Positions 1 through 7,032 of a stretch of DNA of 37,088 nucleotides are shown here, piece after piece (position 1 is the first letter of the stretch; the number at the start of each line of letters is the position of its first letter). The stretch is from Actinomycetes bacterium (GTDB lineage Bacteria > Actinomycetota > Actinomycetes > Actinomycetales > Microbacteriaceae), in contig JAJYBG010000005.1 of NCBI GenBank assembly GCA_021779075.1, positions 1-37,088 of the forward strand, given 5' to 3'. The translations under genes were made by a program, and so were the position numbers. A model generated the notes under the pieces. It saw only the letters and a program-made list of their open reading frames with translations, ran no database searches and was not told the origin of the DNA.

Positions 1-114
1 CGCGGGCAGAAAGGCCCAACGACCAGCCCTGCCCAAAACGAGGCGCACCACTCAAATGGAAATCAGACGCACGCCCCCCGCCGGGTCGGTGGATCGAGGC
101 TTAGCCACGGCCGG
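1..114. other. Left-edge stretch with no recognisable gene
   Basis: These bases lie downstream of the excisionase-like gene. I see no convincing coding frame. A short inverted repeat, GGGCAG at 4-9 with CTGCCC near 29-34, could form a weak hairpin and end the small gene, but there is no T-tract. The neighbouring element, if there is one, continues left of the window. Confidence 0.3.
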
Positions 115-339
115 TCACCCCCGCCCGGTCTCCGACGCTCCGCGCTCGTGGCGGGCTTCCAGCCAGGCGTTCACGTCCGCCGCGCTGAATCTCAGATGCT
201 TGCCGACACGGTAGGCCCTGGGGCCGCGCCCGTTCACACGCCAGTCGTAGATCGTCTGCACCGGCACGCCGAGGTAGCGCGCCAGCTCTGCGGCCCCGAG
301 CAGCGGGGCCAGTCCCATCCGGTTCGAGTTGTCTTCCAT
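115..339 (-). CDS. Excisionase-family helix-turn-helix DNA-binding protein
   Basis: A 74-residue protein that is essentially one MerR/excisionase-like winged HTH (HTH_17 type). Visible hallmarks are the AAELARYLGVP helix, the TIYDWRVNGRGP turn and recognition segment, and the basic wing YRVGKHLRFSAADVNAWL. Proteins of this size are usually recombination directionality factors or small regulators that bend DNA at attachment sites. I chose the ATG at 339. The ATG at 318 is also possible, since a GGAAGA stretch lies about 15 nt before it; the open frame continues to 432 but that extension looks non-coding. The gene lies about 170 bp beyond the 3' end of a tRNA gene, the usual place for int/xis modules. 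The integrase is not in the window, so a role in excision is an inference. Confidence 0.75.
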   Translation of the reverse strand: MEDNSNRMGLAPLLGAAELARYLGVPVQTIYDWRVNGRGPRAYRVGKHLRFSAADVNAWLEARHERGASETGRG

Positions 340-512
340 ACCGGATAGGTGCGGAAGACGTTCCGACGGGGCCGGAGAAAACCGGAAACCGACCCAGAAC
401 GACGCGAACAGGAACAGCGAGAGCGACCCCATTCCGATGGGATTGCGATGGATTCATCAAATCCGACCCCTGCAAAAAGTCGCGAAACCCCAGGGATTCC
501 GGGCGACTTCCG
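340..512. other. Gene-free stretch between tRNA 3' end and xis-like gene
   Basis: No coding frame is supported here. The stretch looks less GC-rich than its surroundings, with A-runs such as GCAAAAAGTCG. It holds the small palindrome CCCAT-TCCG-ATGGG (428-441) and repeated ACCGGAAACCGAC-like words (about 380-392). If the xis-like gene marks an integrated element, this is where arm-type integrase/excisionase sites would lie, but no direct repeat of the tRNA 3' end can be seen inside the window. Confidence 0.3.
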
Positions 513-586
513 TAGGGCGGGCGGGACTTGAACCCGCGACCCAAGGATTATGAGTCCTCTGCTCTAACCGGCTGAGCTACCGCCCC
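513..586 (-). tRNA. tRNA with CAU anticodon, probably tRNA-Ile2 (lysidine type)
   Basis: A 74-nt cloverleaf on the minus strand. The acceptor is GGGGCGG/CCGCCCT (first pair G-U), then T8-A9, a D-arm with GCTC/GAGC, an anticodon loop CTCATAA giving anticodon CAU, and the T-arm GCGGG-TTCAAGT-CCCGC; the discriminator is A. No CCA is encoded. CAU is shared by initiator Met, elongator Met and Ile2. The anticodon-arm context AGAGCAGAGGACTCATAATCC resembles actinobacterial Ile2 species, whose C34 is converted to lysidine by TilS, more than elongator Met. This identity call is an inference. It lies 16 bp after the glycosyltransferase gene on the same strand. Confidence 0.9.
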
Positions 587-602
587 TCGGCGATGGGACC
601 GG

Positions 603-1796
603 TCACTCTGTCACCGGGTCCGTCACCGGCATCCCACGATACAGAGCCTCGAACGTCGACACGGTGCGCTCGATGTCGTGCGACTGCACGATTCGGAGGC
701 TCGCGTGCTTCATCGCGTCGAACTCGGCCTCCGGCAGCGTCAGCACACGCTCCAGCTTGGCGGCGAGATCGACGACGTCGCCGGGGCGGAAGAGGTAGCC
801 GTTCTCGCCATCGTGAACGAGATGGGGCAGCGCCATCGCGTCGGCCGCGACGACGGGAAGCCCGGATGCCATCGCCTCCATCGTCACGATGGACTGCAGC
901 TCCGCGATCGACGGCATGGCCAGAACACTCGCCGCGGTGTAACGGGCCGGCAGATCGGCGTCGGAGACGTAGCCCGCGAACGCGACCCGATCGCTGAGGC
1001 CGAGCGACGCCACGAGCTTCTCGAGTTCGGCGCGCTGCTCGCCCTTGCCGACGATCTCGAGCCTCGCGCCGAGCGACTCCGGCAGCAGCGCGAACGCCCT
1101 CACCAGCACGTCGATGCACTTCTCATGCGCGAGACGGCCGACGAAGAGGACCGTATTGCGGGCCCCCTGGAACGACGGCGTGTAGTCGGTGGTGTGGATG
1201 CCGCACGAGATCGCGTGCACATCGCGGATCGGCGTGTGCTCCTCGAGGAACTCGGCCGCGCGGCGCGTCGGCGTCGTCACCGCCTCGGCCCTGCCGAGCA
1301 CCTTCCCCTCGTCGCGCCACGCCCACTTGAGCAGAACCGGCCACGCGAACCGTGGCACGCCGGTGAACTCCAGCATGTTCTCGGGCATGGTGTGATTCGT
1401 CGCGATGAGGCGGATGCCGCGGCTGCGCGCCTCGACCGAGAGCGCGCGGCCGACGATGAAGTGCGACTGGAAGTGCACGGCATCCGGCTTCACATCGTCG
1501 AGAATGCGCGCGACGCCGCGGCGCGCAGCCCCCGGGAAGATGAAGCGCACCCACTCGTGCAGGGGCCAGCGGTGCGAGCGCAGCCGATAGACGAAAACGG
1601 CATGCCCAGCATGCGTCTCGACGCCCTCGTGGGGAACACCCGTATCGGACGGTGCGACGACCACGACGCGATGGCCGCGCTCGATGAGACCCTCGGCGAG
1701 TCGCTCGGCAAACTTGGCCGCGCCGTTGACGTCCGGGGCGAAGGTGTCACAGCCGAGCAGGATCGTGAGCCGCTCGTCGGTGGCCGGGTCCGGCAA
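603..1796 (-). CDS. Glycosyltransferase family 4 protein
   Basis: A 397-residue GT-B glycosyltransferase. The N-terminal half is a GT4 acceptor domain (GCDTFAPDVNGAAKFAERL at about 15-33, typical of enzymes that glycosylate lipids). The C-terminal half holds the nucleotide-sugar domain: FVGRLAHEKCID opens the donor site, and the EX7E motif appears as E-LQSIVTM-E followed by AMASGLPVVAADA. Enzymes with this set include actinobacterial alpha-mannosyl or alpha-glucosyl transferases acting on diacylglycerol or phosphatidylinositol at the cytoplasmic membrane; the exact substrate cannot be read from sequence. The start is TTG at 1796, with GGAAGG 8 nt upstream. It is followed on the same strand by the CAU tRNA. 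Confidence 0.85.
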   Translation of the reverse strand: MPDPATDERLTILLGCDTFAPDVNGAAKFAERLAEGLIERGHRVVVVAPSDTGVPHEGVETHAGHAVFVYRLRSHRWPLHEWVRFIFPGAARRGVARILDDVKPDAVHFQSHFIVGRALSVEARSRGIRLIATNHTMPENMLEFTGVPRFAWPVLLKWAWRDEGKVLGRAEAVTTPTRRAAEFLEEHTPIRDVHAISCGIHTTDYTPSFQGARNTVLFVGRLAHEKCIDVLVRAFALLPESLGARLEIVGKGEQRAELEKLVASLGLSDRVAFAGYVSDADLPARYTAASVLAMPSIAELQSIVTMEAMASGLPVVAADAMALPHLVHDGENGYLFRPGDVVDLAAKLERVLTLPEAEFDAMKHASLRIVQSHDIERTVSTFEALYRGMPVTDPVTE

Positions 1797-1848
1797 ATCG
1801 TCTACCTTCCGTCGGGGACGCCTCAGTCTAGAAGCGCGATTCGGGCGA

Positions 1849-2778
1849 TCAGTGTTCGACGCGCGCCTGGGGGTGGTAGCGCGCGAGGACGAGCACTCCC
1901 ACGATCGCCACGAGCCCCGTCACGACGAAGAGGGCGGTGGTCCAGCCCTGCGCGACGGCCGCCTCGTTGAGGATGACGATGCCGATGGTCACCGCGACCA
2001 TCGGGTCGATGACGGTGAGCCCCGCCATGACGAGGTCGGGCGGGCCCGAGGCGTAGGCGTTCTGCACGAAGTACGCGCCGAGCGCGACCGCGACGAGCAG
2101 CGCGAGGATGCAGATCGCGGTGAGGAAGCCGAACGCACCCTGCTCGGTGCGTGAGATGACGACCTTTGCGAGCGTCGCGACGAAGCCGTAGAGGACGCCC
2201 GCGCCGATGACGTAGACGAGGGCGCGCAGGCGCTTGCGCAGCAGCACGAACCCCACGATGCACGCCGCGAGCACCCAGCCGAGGACGGCGAGCACCTGCA
2301 CCAGCGCGCTCTCGGTGACGCCGACGTCGCGCGAGGTGAAGGCGGCGATGATGACGAAGACGCCGACCCCGCCGACGCAGAGGCAGATGGCCGTGATGGT
2401 CGGCGTGTTGAGCTTGGTCTGCGACAGCCACGAGTTGAGCACGGCCGTGACGACGAGGCCGAAGGCGCCGATGGGCTGCACGACCATGAGCGGGGCGAAG
2501 GCGAGGCTCGTGAGCTGCAGCACGATGGCGATGCCGATGAGGGCGGTACCGGCGATCCAGGTGGGGCGCTTGAGCAGCATTCCGAGATGGCGCATGCCGA
2601 GCCCGCCGGCGGCGGCCACCAGCTCGCCGGTCTCGGTGCCGACCTTGGTGACGCCACGGCTCTGGAACTGGGTGCCGAGCGCAAGCAGAATCGCGCCCGC
2701 GAGCGCGATGGGGATGCCGATGAACTGTTTGGGGTCGAGGGCGAGTCCCTGCGCCACGCTGCTCAGACTGCCGCCCAC
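1849..2778 (-). CDS. DMT-superfamily (EamA-like) membrane transporter
   Basis: A protein of about 309 residues with roughly nine to ten hydrophobic segments and little else, the pattern of the drug/metabolite transporter superfamily. Segments include FIGIPIALAGAILLALGT near the N-terminus, LMVVQPIGAFGLVVTAVL in the middle and ALFVVTGLVAIVGVLVLA at the end. The substrate is unknown. The open frame extends to 2922 but that would run over the divergent deformylase gene. I chose GTG at 2778 because a TACTTT -10 hexamer sits 6 nt before it, the spacing of a leaderless transcript. A GTG at 2757 is the alternative. The protein ends in a short basic cytosolic tail. Confidence 0.8.
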   Translation of the reverse strand: MGGSLSSVAQGLALDPKQFIGIPIALAGAILLALGTQFQSRGVTKVGTETGELVAAAGGLGMRHLGMLLKRPTWIAGTALIGIAIVLQLTSLAFAPLMVVQPIGAFGLVVTAVLNSWLSQTKLNTPTITAICLCVGGVGVFVIIAAFTSRDVGVTESALVQVLAVLGWVLAACIVGFVLLRKRLRALVYVIGAGVLYGFVATLAKVVISRTEQGAFGFLTAICILALLVAVALGAYFVQNAYASGPPDLVMAGLTVIDPMVAVTIGIVILNEAAVAQGWTTALFVVTGLVAIVGVLVLARYHPQARVEH

Positions 2779-2784
2779 CTCGCA

Positions 2785-2790
2785 AAAGTA
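2785..2790 (-). promoter_or_regulatory. Putative leaderless -10 box for the DMT transporter
   Basis: On the minus strand TACTTT fits the actinobacterial TANNNT -10 pattern and is followed by exactly 6 nt and then the GTG at 2778. Transcription would start at or next to the start codon, and no Shine-Dalgarno sequence is seen. No clear -35 box is present. Confidence 0.45.
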
Positions 2791-2806
2791 CCCGATGCTC
2801 CCCCGA

Positions 2807-2812
2807 TATTCT
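2807..2812 (+). promoter_or_regulatory. Putative leaderless -10 box for def
   Basis: TATTCT fits TANNNT and is followed by 6 nt (GGACGA) and then the ATG at 2819, so the mRNA probably begins at the start codon. There is no Shine-Dalgarno sequence in front of this ATG. The box lies back-to-back with that of the divergent transporter. Confidence 0.45.
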
Positions 2813-2818
2813 GGACGA

Positions 2819-3385
2819 ATGGCCGTGCTACCCATCAGGATCTGGGGCGAGACCGTCCTCCACACCCCCGCGGCACCGGTCACCGTCTTCGACGACAAGC
2901 TCCGCACGCTCGTCGCCGACATGTTCGAGACGATGGACGCTGCACCCGGCGTCGGCCTCGCAGCACCGCAGGTCGGCGTCGCCCAGCGGCTGTTCGTCTA
3001 CGGCTGGAGCGACGACGAAGCTGCCGAGTATCGCGGCGTCGCGATCAACCCCGTGCTGTGGCTGTCGCCGGTCCTCGCCGAGGAGCCCGACGAGGAGGCC
3101 GAGCAGGAGGGATGCCTGAGCTTCCCCGGGGAGCGCTTCCCCCTCAAGCGCGCCGACCAGGCGATCCTCGCGGCCGTCGACCTCGACGGCGAACCGTTCG
3201 AGATCCGGGCGAAGGGCTGGCTGGCCCGCATCTTCCAGCACGAGTACGACCACCTCGACGGCACGCTCTACATCGACCGGCTCTACCCGCCCTACGACGC
3301 GGATGCCGCGAAGGTCGCCCGGAAGCGCGGCTGGGGAAAGCCGGGGCGCTCCTGGCTGCCGGGAATGGACAGGCTCGAAGGCTAG
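2819..3385 (+). CDS. def: Peptide deformylase
   Basis: A 188-residue peptide deformylase, which removes the N-formyl group from nascent proteins using a metal ion. All three family motifs are present: GVGLAAPQVG (motif 1), EGCLSFPG (motif 2, with the metal-binding Cys) and QHEYDHLDG (motif 3, with the HEXXDH zinc/iron site). The length is usual for the family. The C-terminus carries an extra basic stretch after the catalytic core (KVARKRGWGKPGRSW), as in other actinobacterial deformylases. The open frame extends far upstream, but ATG at 2819 begins the canonical MAVLPIRIWG N-terminus. It is transcribed away from the DMT transporter. Confidence 0.95.
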   Translation: MAVLPIRIWGETVLHTPAAPVTVFDDKLRTLVADMFETMDAAPGVGLAAPQVGVAQRLFVYGWSDDEAAEYRGVAINPVLWLSPVLAEEPDEEAEQEGCLSFPGERFPLKRADQAILAAVDLDGEPFEIRAKGWLARIFQHEYDHLDGTLYIDRLYPPYDADAAKVARKRGWGKPGRSWLPGMDRLEG

Positions 3386-3386
3386 C

Positions 3387-3444
3387 CGCGAATTGCGCCA
3401 CGTACAGGTTTCAGCCGCCGGAGCCTGACATGGCGCAATTCGCG
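3387..3444. repeat. Large palindrome (14-bp perfect arms) after def
   Basis: CGCGAATTGCGCCA at 3387-3400 is the exact reverse complement of 3431-3444, separated by 30 nt. The loop can extend the stem through GGTTTC/GGAGCC pairing. It starts two bases after the def stop codon and lies about 75 bp before tRNA-Asn. It could act as a factor-independent terminator without a T-tract, or be a copy of a dispersed palindromic repeat. Its core GCGCAATTCGC is AT-containing, unlike the surrounding GC-rich DNA, which favours a repeat-family origin. That is an inference. Confidence 0.7.
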
Positions 3445-3480
3445 CACTGACCTCGACGCGAGGCGCGCCGGACAGATTTG

Positions 3481-3486
3481 CTAGAG
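3481..3486 (+). promoter_or_regulatory. Possible -10 region for tRNA-Asn
   Basis: The stretch TTTGCTAGAGTGGC around 3477-3490 contains TAGAGT (3482-3487), matching TANNNT, about 32 nt before the mature tRNA 5' end. A leader trimmed by RNase P would be short. No strong -35 box is visible. This is a weak call from position and motif only. Confidence 0.3.
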
Positions 3487-3518
3487 TGGCTTCTGCCGCC
3501 GAAGTCCAGGCAGCGCAT

Positions 3519-3591
3519 TCCTCGATAGCTCAATTGGCAGAGCAGCCGGCTGTTAACCGGCAGGTTCTTGGTTCGAGTCCAAGTCGGGGAG
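3519..3591 (+). tRNA. tRNA-Asn (anticodon GUU)
   Basis: A 73-nt cloverleaf: acceptor TCCTCGA/TCGGGGA, T8-A9, D-arm GCTC...GAGC, anticodon stem GCCGG/CCGGC with loop CTGTTAA (anticodon GUU), T-arm CTTGG-TTCGAGT-CCAAG, discriminator G. CCA is not encoded. Its 3' half is overlapped on the opposite strand by the end of an ABC ATPase gene whose TAA stop lies in the anticodon loop. Confidence 0.95.
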
Positions 3592-4395
3592 CTCCACCAG
3601 ATCGAGCGCCTCCTTCAGCCGAGCGACGAAGGGGTGCGCGGGCGACGCGAACACCTCGTCCACTCCCCCGTACCCGACGATCTCGCCCTCGTGCAGCACA
3701 GCGACGTTGGCCTCCAGCGCCCGGAGCACGCCGAGGTCGTGCGTCACGAGCAGGGCGGCGAACCCGGGGTCGCGCTGAAGCTCGCGGATGACGCCGAGCA
3801 CGGCATCCCGCACGGTCGCGTCGACGCCCGCGGTCGGCTCGTCGGCGATGAGCACGTTCGGCCCGAGGACCAGAGAACGCGCGATCGCGACCCGCTGCTG
3901 CTGGCCGGCGCTGAGCTCGTAGGGGTACTGCCAGGCCGCCTCCAGCGGCAGACCGACGGCGATGAGGAGCCGCCCTACCCGGTCATCCCCGGCCGCTCGG
4001 GCGAGCGGTCGTGACCGCGCGTAGACCGGTTCGAGGATGAGATCGGCGACCGTGCGGGTGCGCGTGAGCCGTGTCGCGGCGTCCTGCCGCAGAAAGCCGA
4101 CCGAGAAGTCGAGGGCGCGCCGCCCGCGCCGGCTGAGGCGCCGCAGCGGAACGCCGCGTACGGCCGCCTCGCCGCCGGTCACCCGAAGATCCCAGCCGCC
4201 CGGCCCCTTCTGGCGCAGGGCGCCGGCCAGCACCCGGGCGAGCGTCGTCTTGCCGCCGCCGCTCTCGCCGAGGATGCCGAGAATCTCCCCCGGCCCCACC
4301 GTCAGCGAGACGCCGCGCAGCGCGTGCACGACGCCAGAGCGCGTGGCGTAGTCGGCGCTGAGATCACTGACCTCGATCGGCGCTCTCTCTGCCAC
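3553..4395 (-). CDS. ABC transporter ATP-binding protein (extra single-domain ATPase of the peptide operon)
   Basis: A 280-residue ABC ATPase of the dipeptide/oligopeptide/nickel class. Walker A is GESGGGKT (43-50), the signature is LSAGQQQR (161-168, Ala instead of the usual Gly), Walker B is VLIADEP (181-187), and the H-loop is VTHD (His219). It starts with GTG at 4395, 9 bp after the fused double ATPase gene, so it belongs to the same transcript. The transporter already has two ATPase domains in the preceding gene, so this third one is surplus to the usual pair; it may be an alternative motor or serve another permease. The last 12 residues are encoded antisense to tRNA-Asn. Confidence 0.88.
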   Translation of the reverse strand: MAERAPIEVSDLSADYATRSGVVHALRGVSLTVGPGEILGILGESGGGKTTLARVLAGALRQKGPGGWDLRVTGGEAAVRGVPLRRLSRRGRRALDFSVGFLRQDAATRLTRTRTVADLILEPVYARSRPLARAAGDDRVGRLLIAVGLPLEAAWQYPYELSAGQQQRVAIARSLVLGPNVLIADEPTAGVDATVRDAVLGVIRELQRDPGFAALLVTHDLGVLRALEANVAVLHEGEIVGYGGVDEVFASPAHPFVARLKEALDLVELPDLDSNQEPAG

Positions 4396-4404
4396 GGCTC
4401 GACC

Positions 4405-6066
4405 CTAGTCGCCGAGCGCGCGCAGGGCGTCGCGCCGTTCGGCCTGCGCGTCCGGGTCCGGCACAGGCAGCGAGGCGAGCAGCCGGCGCGTGTACGCGTG
4501 CTGCGGGCTGCCGAGCACCTGGGAGTTCGGACCGGTCTCGATGATCTCGCCGTTCCTCATCACCGCGATGCGCGTCGCGAGCTGGTCGACGACGGCAAGG
4601 TCGTGGCTGATGAACAGCGCAGCGAACCCGAACTGCCGCTGAAGCTCGCCGAAAAGCTCGAGCACCCGCGCCTGCACCGAGACGTCCAACGCCGAGGTCG
4701 GCTCGTCGAGGACGACGAGCGACGGCGAGAGAGCCAGCGCGCGGGCGAACGAGACACGCTGGCGTTGGCCGCCGGACAGCTCGTGGGGGAACCGCTCGCC
4801 GTACACGGTCGGCAGCTGCACGGCATCCAGCAGTTCGTCGACGCGAGCGCGGGCGTCGCGAGCGGTTCGAGCGCGGCCGTGGACGATGAGCGGCTCGGCG
4901 ACGCACTCGGCGATGGTGAGCAGCGGGTTGAAGCTCGTGCCCGGGTCCTGGAAGACGAACCCGATGTCGCCGCGAACCGCCCGGAAGCGCCTCTCACGGA
5001 CGCCGTTCATCTCGAACCCGAGCACGTCGAGGGAGCCGCCGGTCACCGGCGTGAGGCCGGCGATCGCGCGCCCGATCGTCGTCTTGCCCGAGCCCGACTC
5101 CCCCACCAGACCCAGGACCTCGCCGGCATGGATGTGGAAGTCGACGCCGCGCACCGCCGTGAAACCGCCGCTCCCGAACCTGGCCGGGTACTGGATGACG
5201 AGGCGCTTCGCCTCGACCACGTTCGCCGTCGCCGGCTCCGGCGTGTCCCGCTGCGAGTGGCCCGCGCCGACGCGAGGCACCGCGGCCAGCAGACGCTGCG
5301 TGTAGGCGTCCTGCGGGACCGCGAAGAGCTGTCGCACCGGCGCCTGCTCGACGACCCGACCCTGATACATGACCGCGACACGGTCGGCGAGATCGGCGAC
5401 GACGCCCATGTTGTGAGTGATGAGCACGATCGCGCTGCCGAAGTCATCCCGGAGACGGCGCAGCAGATCGAGGATCTCGGCCTGCACCGTCACGTCGAGG
5501 GCGGTCGTCGGCTCATCGGCGATGATGAGGCCCGGGTTGAGTGCCAGCGCCATCGCGATGACGATGCGCTGCTTCTGCCCGCCGGAGAACTCGTGCGGGA
5601 AGTGGTCGATGCGGTGCGTCGGATCGGGGATGCCGACGAGCTCGAGCATCTCGACGGCGCGCGCCCGGGCGTCGGCGCGGCTCAGCCGGCCGTGGGCGCG
5701 CAGTCCCTCGGCGATCTGCCACCAGATCGGGTAGACGGGATTGAGCACGGCGGACGGCTCCTGGAAGACCATCGCCGCATCCCGGCCGCGCACCTGACGC
5801 AGCTGGCCGGGAGACAGCGAGAGGACATCGACGCCGTCGGACGAGTCCCGCCCGCGCAGCACGACGGCACCCCTCGTCGTCGCAGTCTCGGGGAGCAGGC
5901 CGAGGATCGCGCGCGCGGTCACTGTCTTGCCCGACCCCGACTCGCCGACGATCGCGAGCACCTCGCGCTCCCCGACCGCGAGGCTGACGCCGTCGACGGC
6001 GAGCACGCTGCCCTCGTCGGTGGCGAAGCGCACCACGAGGTCCTCGATCTTGACGACGTCGCTCAT
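4405..6066 (-). CDS. Dipeptide/oligopeptide ABC transporter, fused double ATPase (DppD-DppF type)
   Basis: A 553-residue protein with two complete ABC ATPase domains in tandem. Domain 1 has GESGSGKT at 41-48, FSGGQKQR and Walker B LIIADEPTTALD. Domain 2 has a second GESGSGKT near residue 322, LSGGQRQR and VVLDEPTSALD. Such fusions replace separate DppD and DppF subunits and power uptake of short peptides or related solutes through the two permeases encoded just upstream. The start is ATG at 6066, overlapping the permease stop codon as ATGA, which implies coupled translation. The open frame continues upstream to 6999 but only as a shadow of the permease. Confidence 0.92.
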   Translation of the reverse strand: MSDVVKIEDLVVRFATDEGSVLAVDGVSLAVGEREVLAIVGESGSGKTVTARAILGLLPETATTRGAVVLRGRDSSDGVDVLSLSPGQLRQVRGRDAAMVFQEPSAVLNPVYPIWWQIAEGLRAHGRLSRADARARAVEMLELVGIPDPTHRIDHFPHEFSGGQKQRIVIAMALALNPGLIIADEPTTALDVTVQAEILDLLRRLRDDFGSAIVLITHNMGVVADLADRVAVMYQGRVVEQAPVRQLFAVPQDAYTQRLLAAVPRVGAGHSQRDTPEPATANVVEAKRLVIQYPARFGSGGFTAVRGVDFHIHAGEVLGLVGESGSGKTTIGRAIAGLTPVTGGSLDVLGFEMNGVRERRFRAVRGDIGFVFQDPGTSFNPLLTIAECVAEPLIVHGRARTARDARARVDELLDAVQLPTVYGERFPHELSGGQRQRVSFARALALSPSLVVLDEPTSALDVSVQARVLELFGELQRQFGFAALFISHDLAVVDQLATRIAVMRNGEIIETGPNSQVLGSPQHAYTRRLLASLPVPDPDAQAERRDALRALGD

Positions 6067-7031
6067 GCCTCGAGCTCCAGTGCGGCTTCGTTCGCCTCGG
6101 CCGAGCGGCGGCGCAGCCGCGGATCGGCGAGGTCGTTGAGGCCTTCGCCGAGGAGCGAGATCCCGAGCGCGAGGAGGACGATCGCCAGGCCGGGGAACAG
6201 GGCCGTCCACCAGATGCCGGCGGTGACGTCCGAGACGGCCTTCTGCAGGTCGTAGCCCCACTCGGCGGCGCTCGACGGCTCGATGCCGAGCCCGAGGAAT
6301 CCGAGCCCCGCAAGCGTCTCGAACGCGTCGACGGCGTTGAGCGTGATGATGAGCGGCAGCGTGCGCACCGAATTGCGCAGCACGTGGACGAAGAGCACCC
6401 GGCCATTGCCGGCGCCGATGACCTTCGCCGATTCGACGTACGCCTCCGCTTTGATCCGGACGACCTCCGAGCGCACCACCCGGAAGTACTGAGGCACATA
6501 CACCACCGAGATCGACAGCGCCGCGGCCATGATGCCCGACCAGAGGCTCGACTGCCCGCGGCTGAGCATGATCGAGATGACGATCGCCAGCAGCAGCGAC
6601 GGGAACGCGTAGATCGCGTCGCAGACGACGACGAGGATGCGGTCGAGGGGCCCGCCGAAGTAGCCCGAGAACAGCCCGAGGAGCACGCCGATGATGAGCG
6701 AGATGATGACGGCCGCAACAATGGCCATCAGGGCGGTCTGCGAGGCGTATAGGGTGCGGCTGAGCACGTCGTAGCCGGCGATGGTCGTACCCCAGAGGTG
6801 CGTGGCCGAGGGCGCCGCCGAGCCCGGGAACGTGCCCGAGGCATCCTGCAGCTGGTTGAAGCGATAGGGCGCGATCACCGGCGCCAGCAGCGCGACGAGG
6901 ATGTAGACGAGCGTGATGATCACGCCGACGAGCAGCATGAAGCGCTGGACGCCGACGCTCTGGCGCAACTCGCGCAGGACCGGGACCTTCGCCAGCCACG
7001 TTCCGCGCGGCTTCGCGGGCACTGCGGTCAT
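6063..7031 (-). CDS. Peptide ABC transporter permease (DppC/OppC type)
   Basis: A 322-residue inner-membrane permease. It has a cytosolic N-terminus, a first membrane segment (FMLLVGVIITLVYILVALLA), the N-terminal OppC signature leading to HLWGTTIAGYDVLSRTLY, and then about five more segments. The cytosolic EAA loop that contacts the ATPase is visible as EAYVESAKVIGAGNGRVLFVHVL. The second-half motif ETLAGLGFLGLGI is typical of DppC. It ends in an acidic tail (EANEAALELEA). It follows the other permease gene by one nucleotide and overlaps the ATPase gene by 4 nt. Confidence 0.93.
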   Translation of the reverse strand: MTAVPAKPRGTWLAKVPVLRELRQSVGVQRFMLLVGVIITLVYILVALLAPVIAPYRFNQLQDASGTFPGSAAPSATHLWGTTIAGYDVLSRTLYASQTALMAIVAAVIISLIIGVLLGLFSGYFGGPLDRILVVVCDAIYAFPSLLLAIVISIMLSRGQSSLWSGIMAAALSISVVYVPQYFRVVRSEVVRIKAEAYVESAKVIGAGNGRVLFVHVLRNSVRTLPLIITLNAVDAFETLAGLGFLGLGIEPSSAAEWGYDLQKAVSDVTAGIWWTALFPGLAIVLLALGISLLGEGLNDLADPRLRRRSAEANEAALELEA

Positions 7032-7032
7032 C

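Noticed and set aside
4324-6255. About 640-codon plus-strand open frame opposite the fused ABC ATPase
   Set aside because: Shadow of a gene with intact ABC motifs; no start signal or protein family features.
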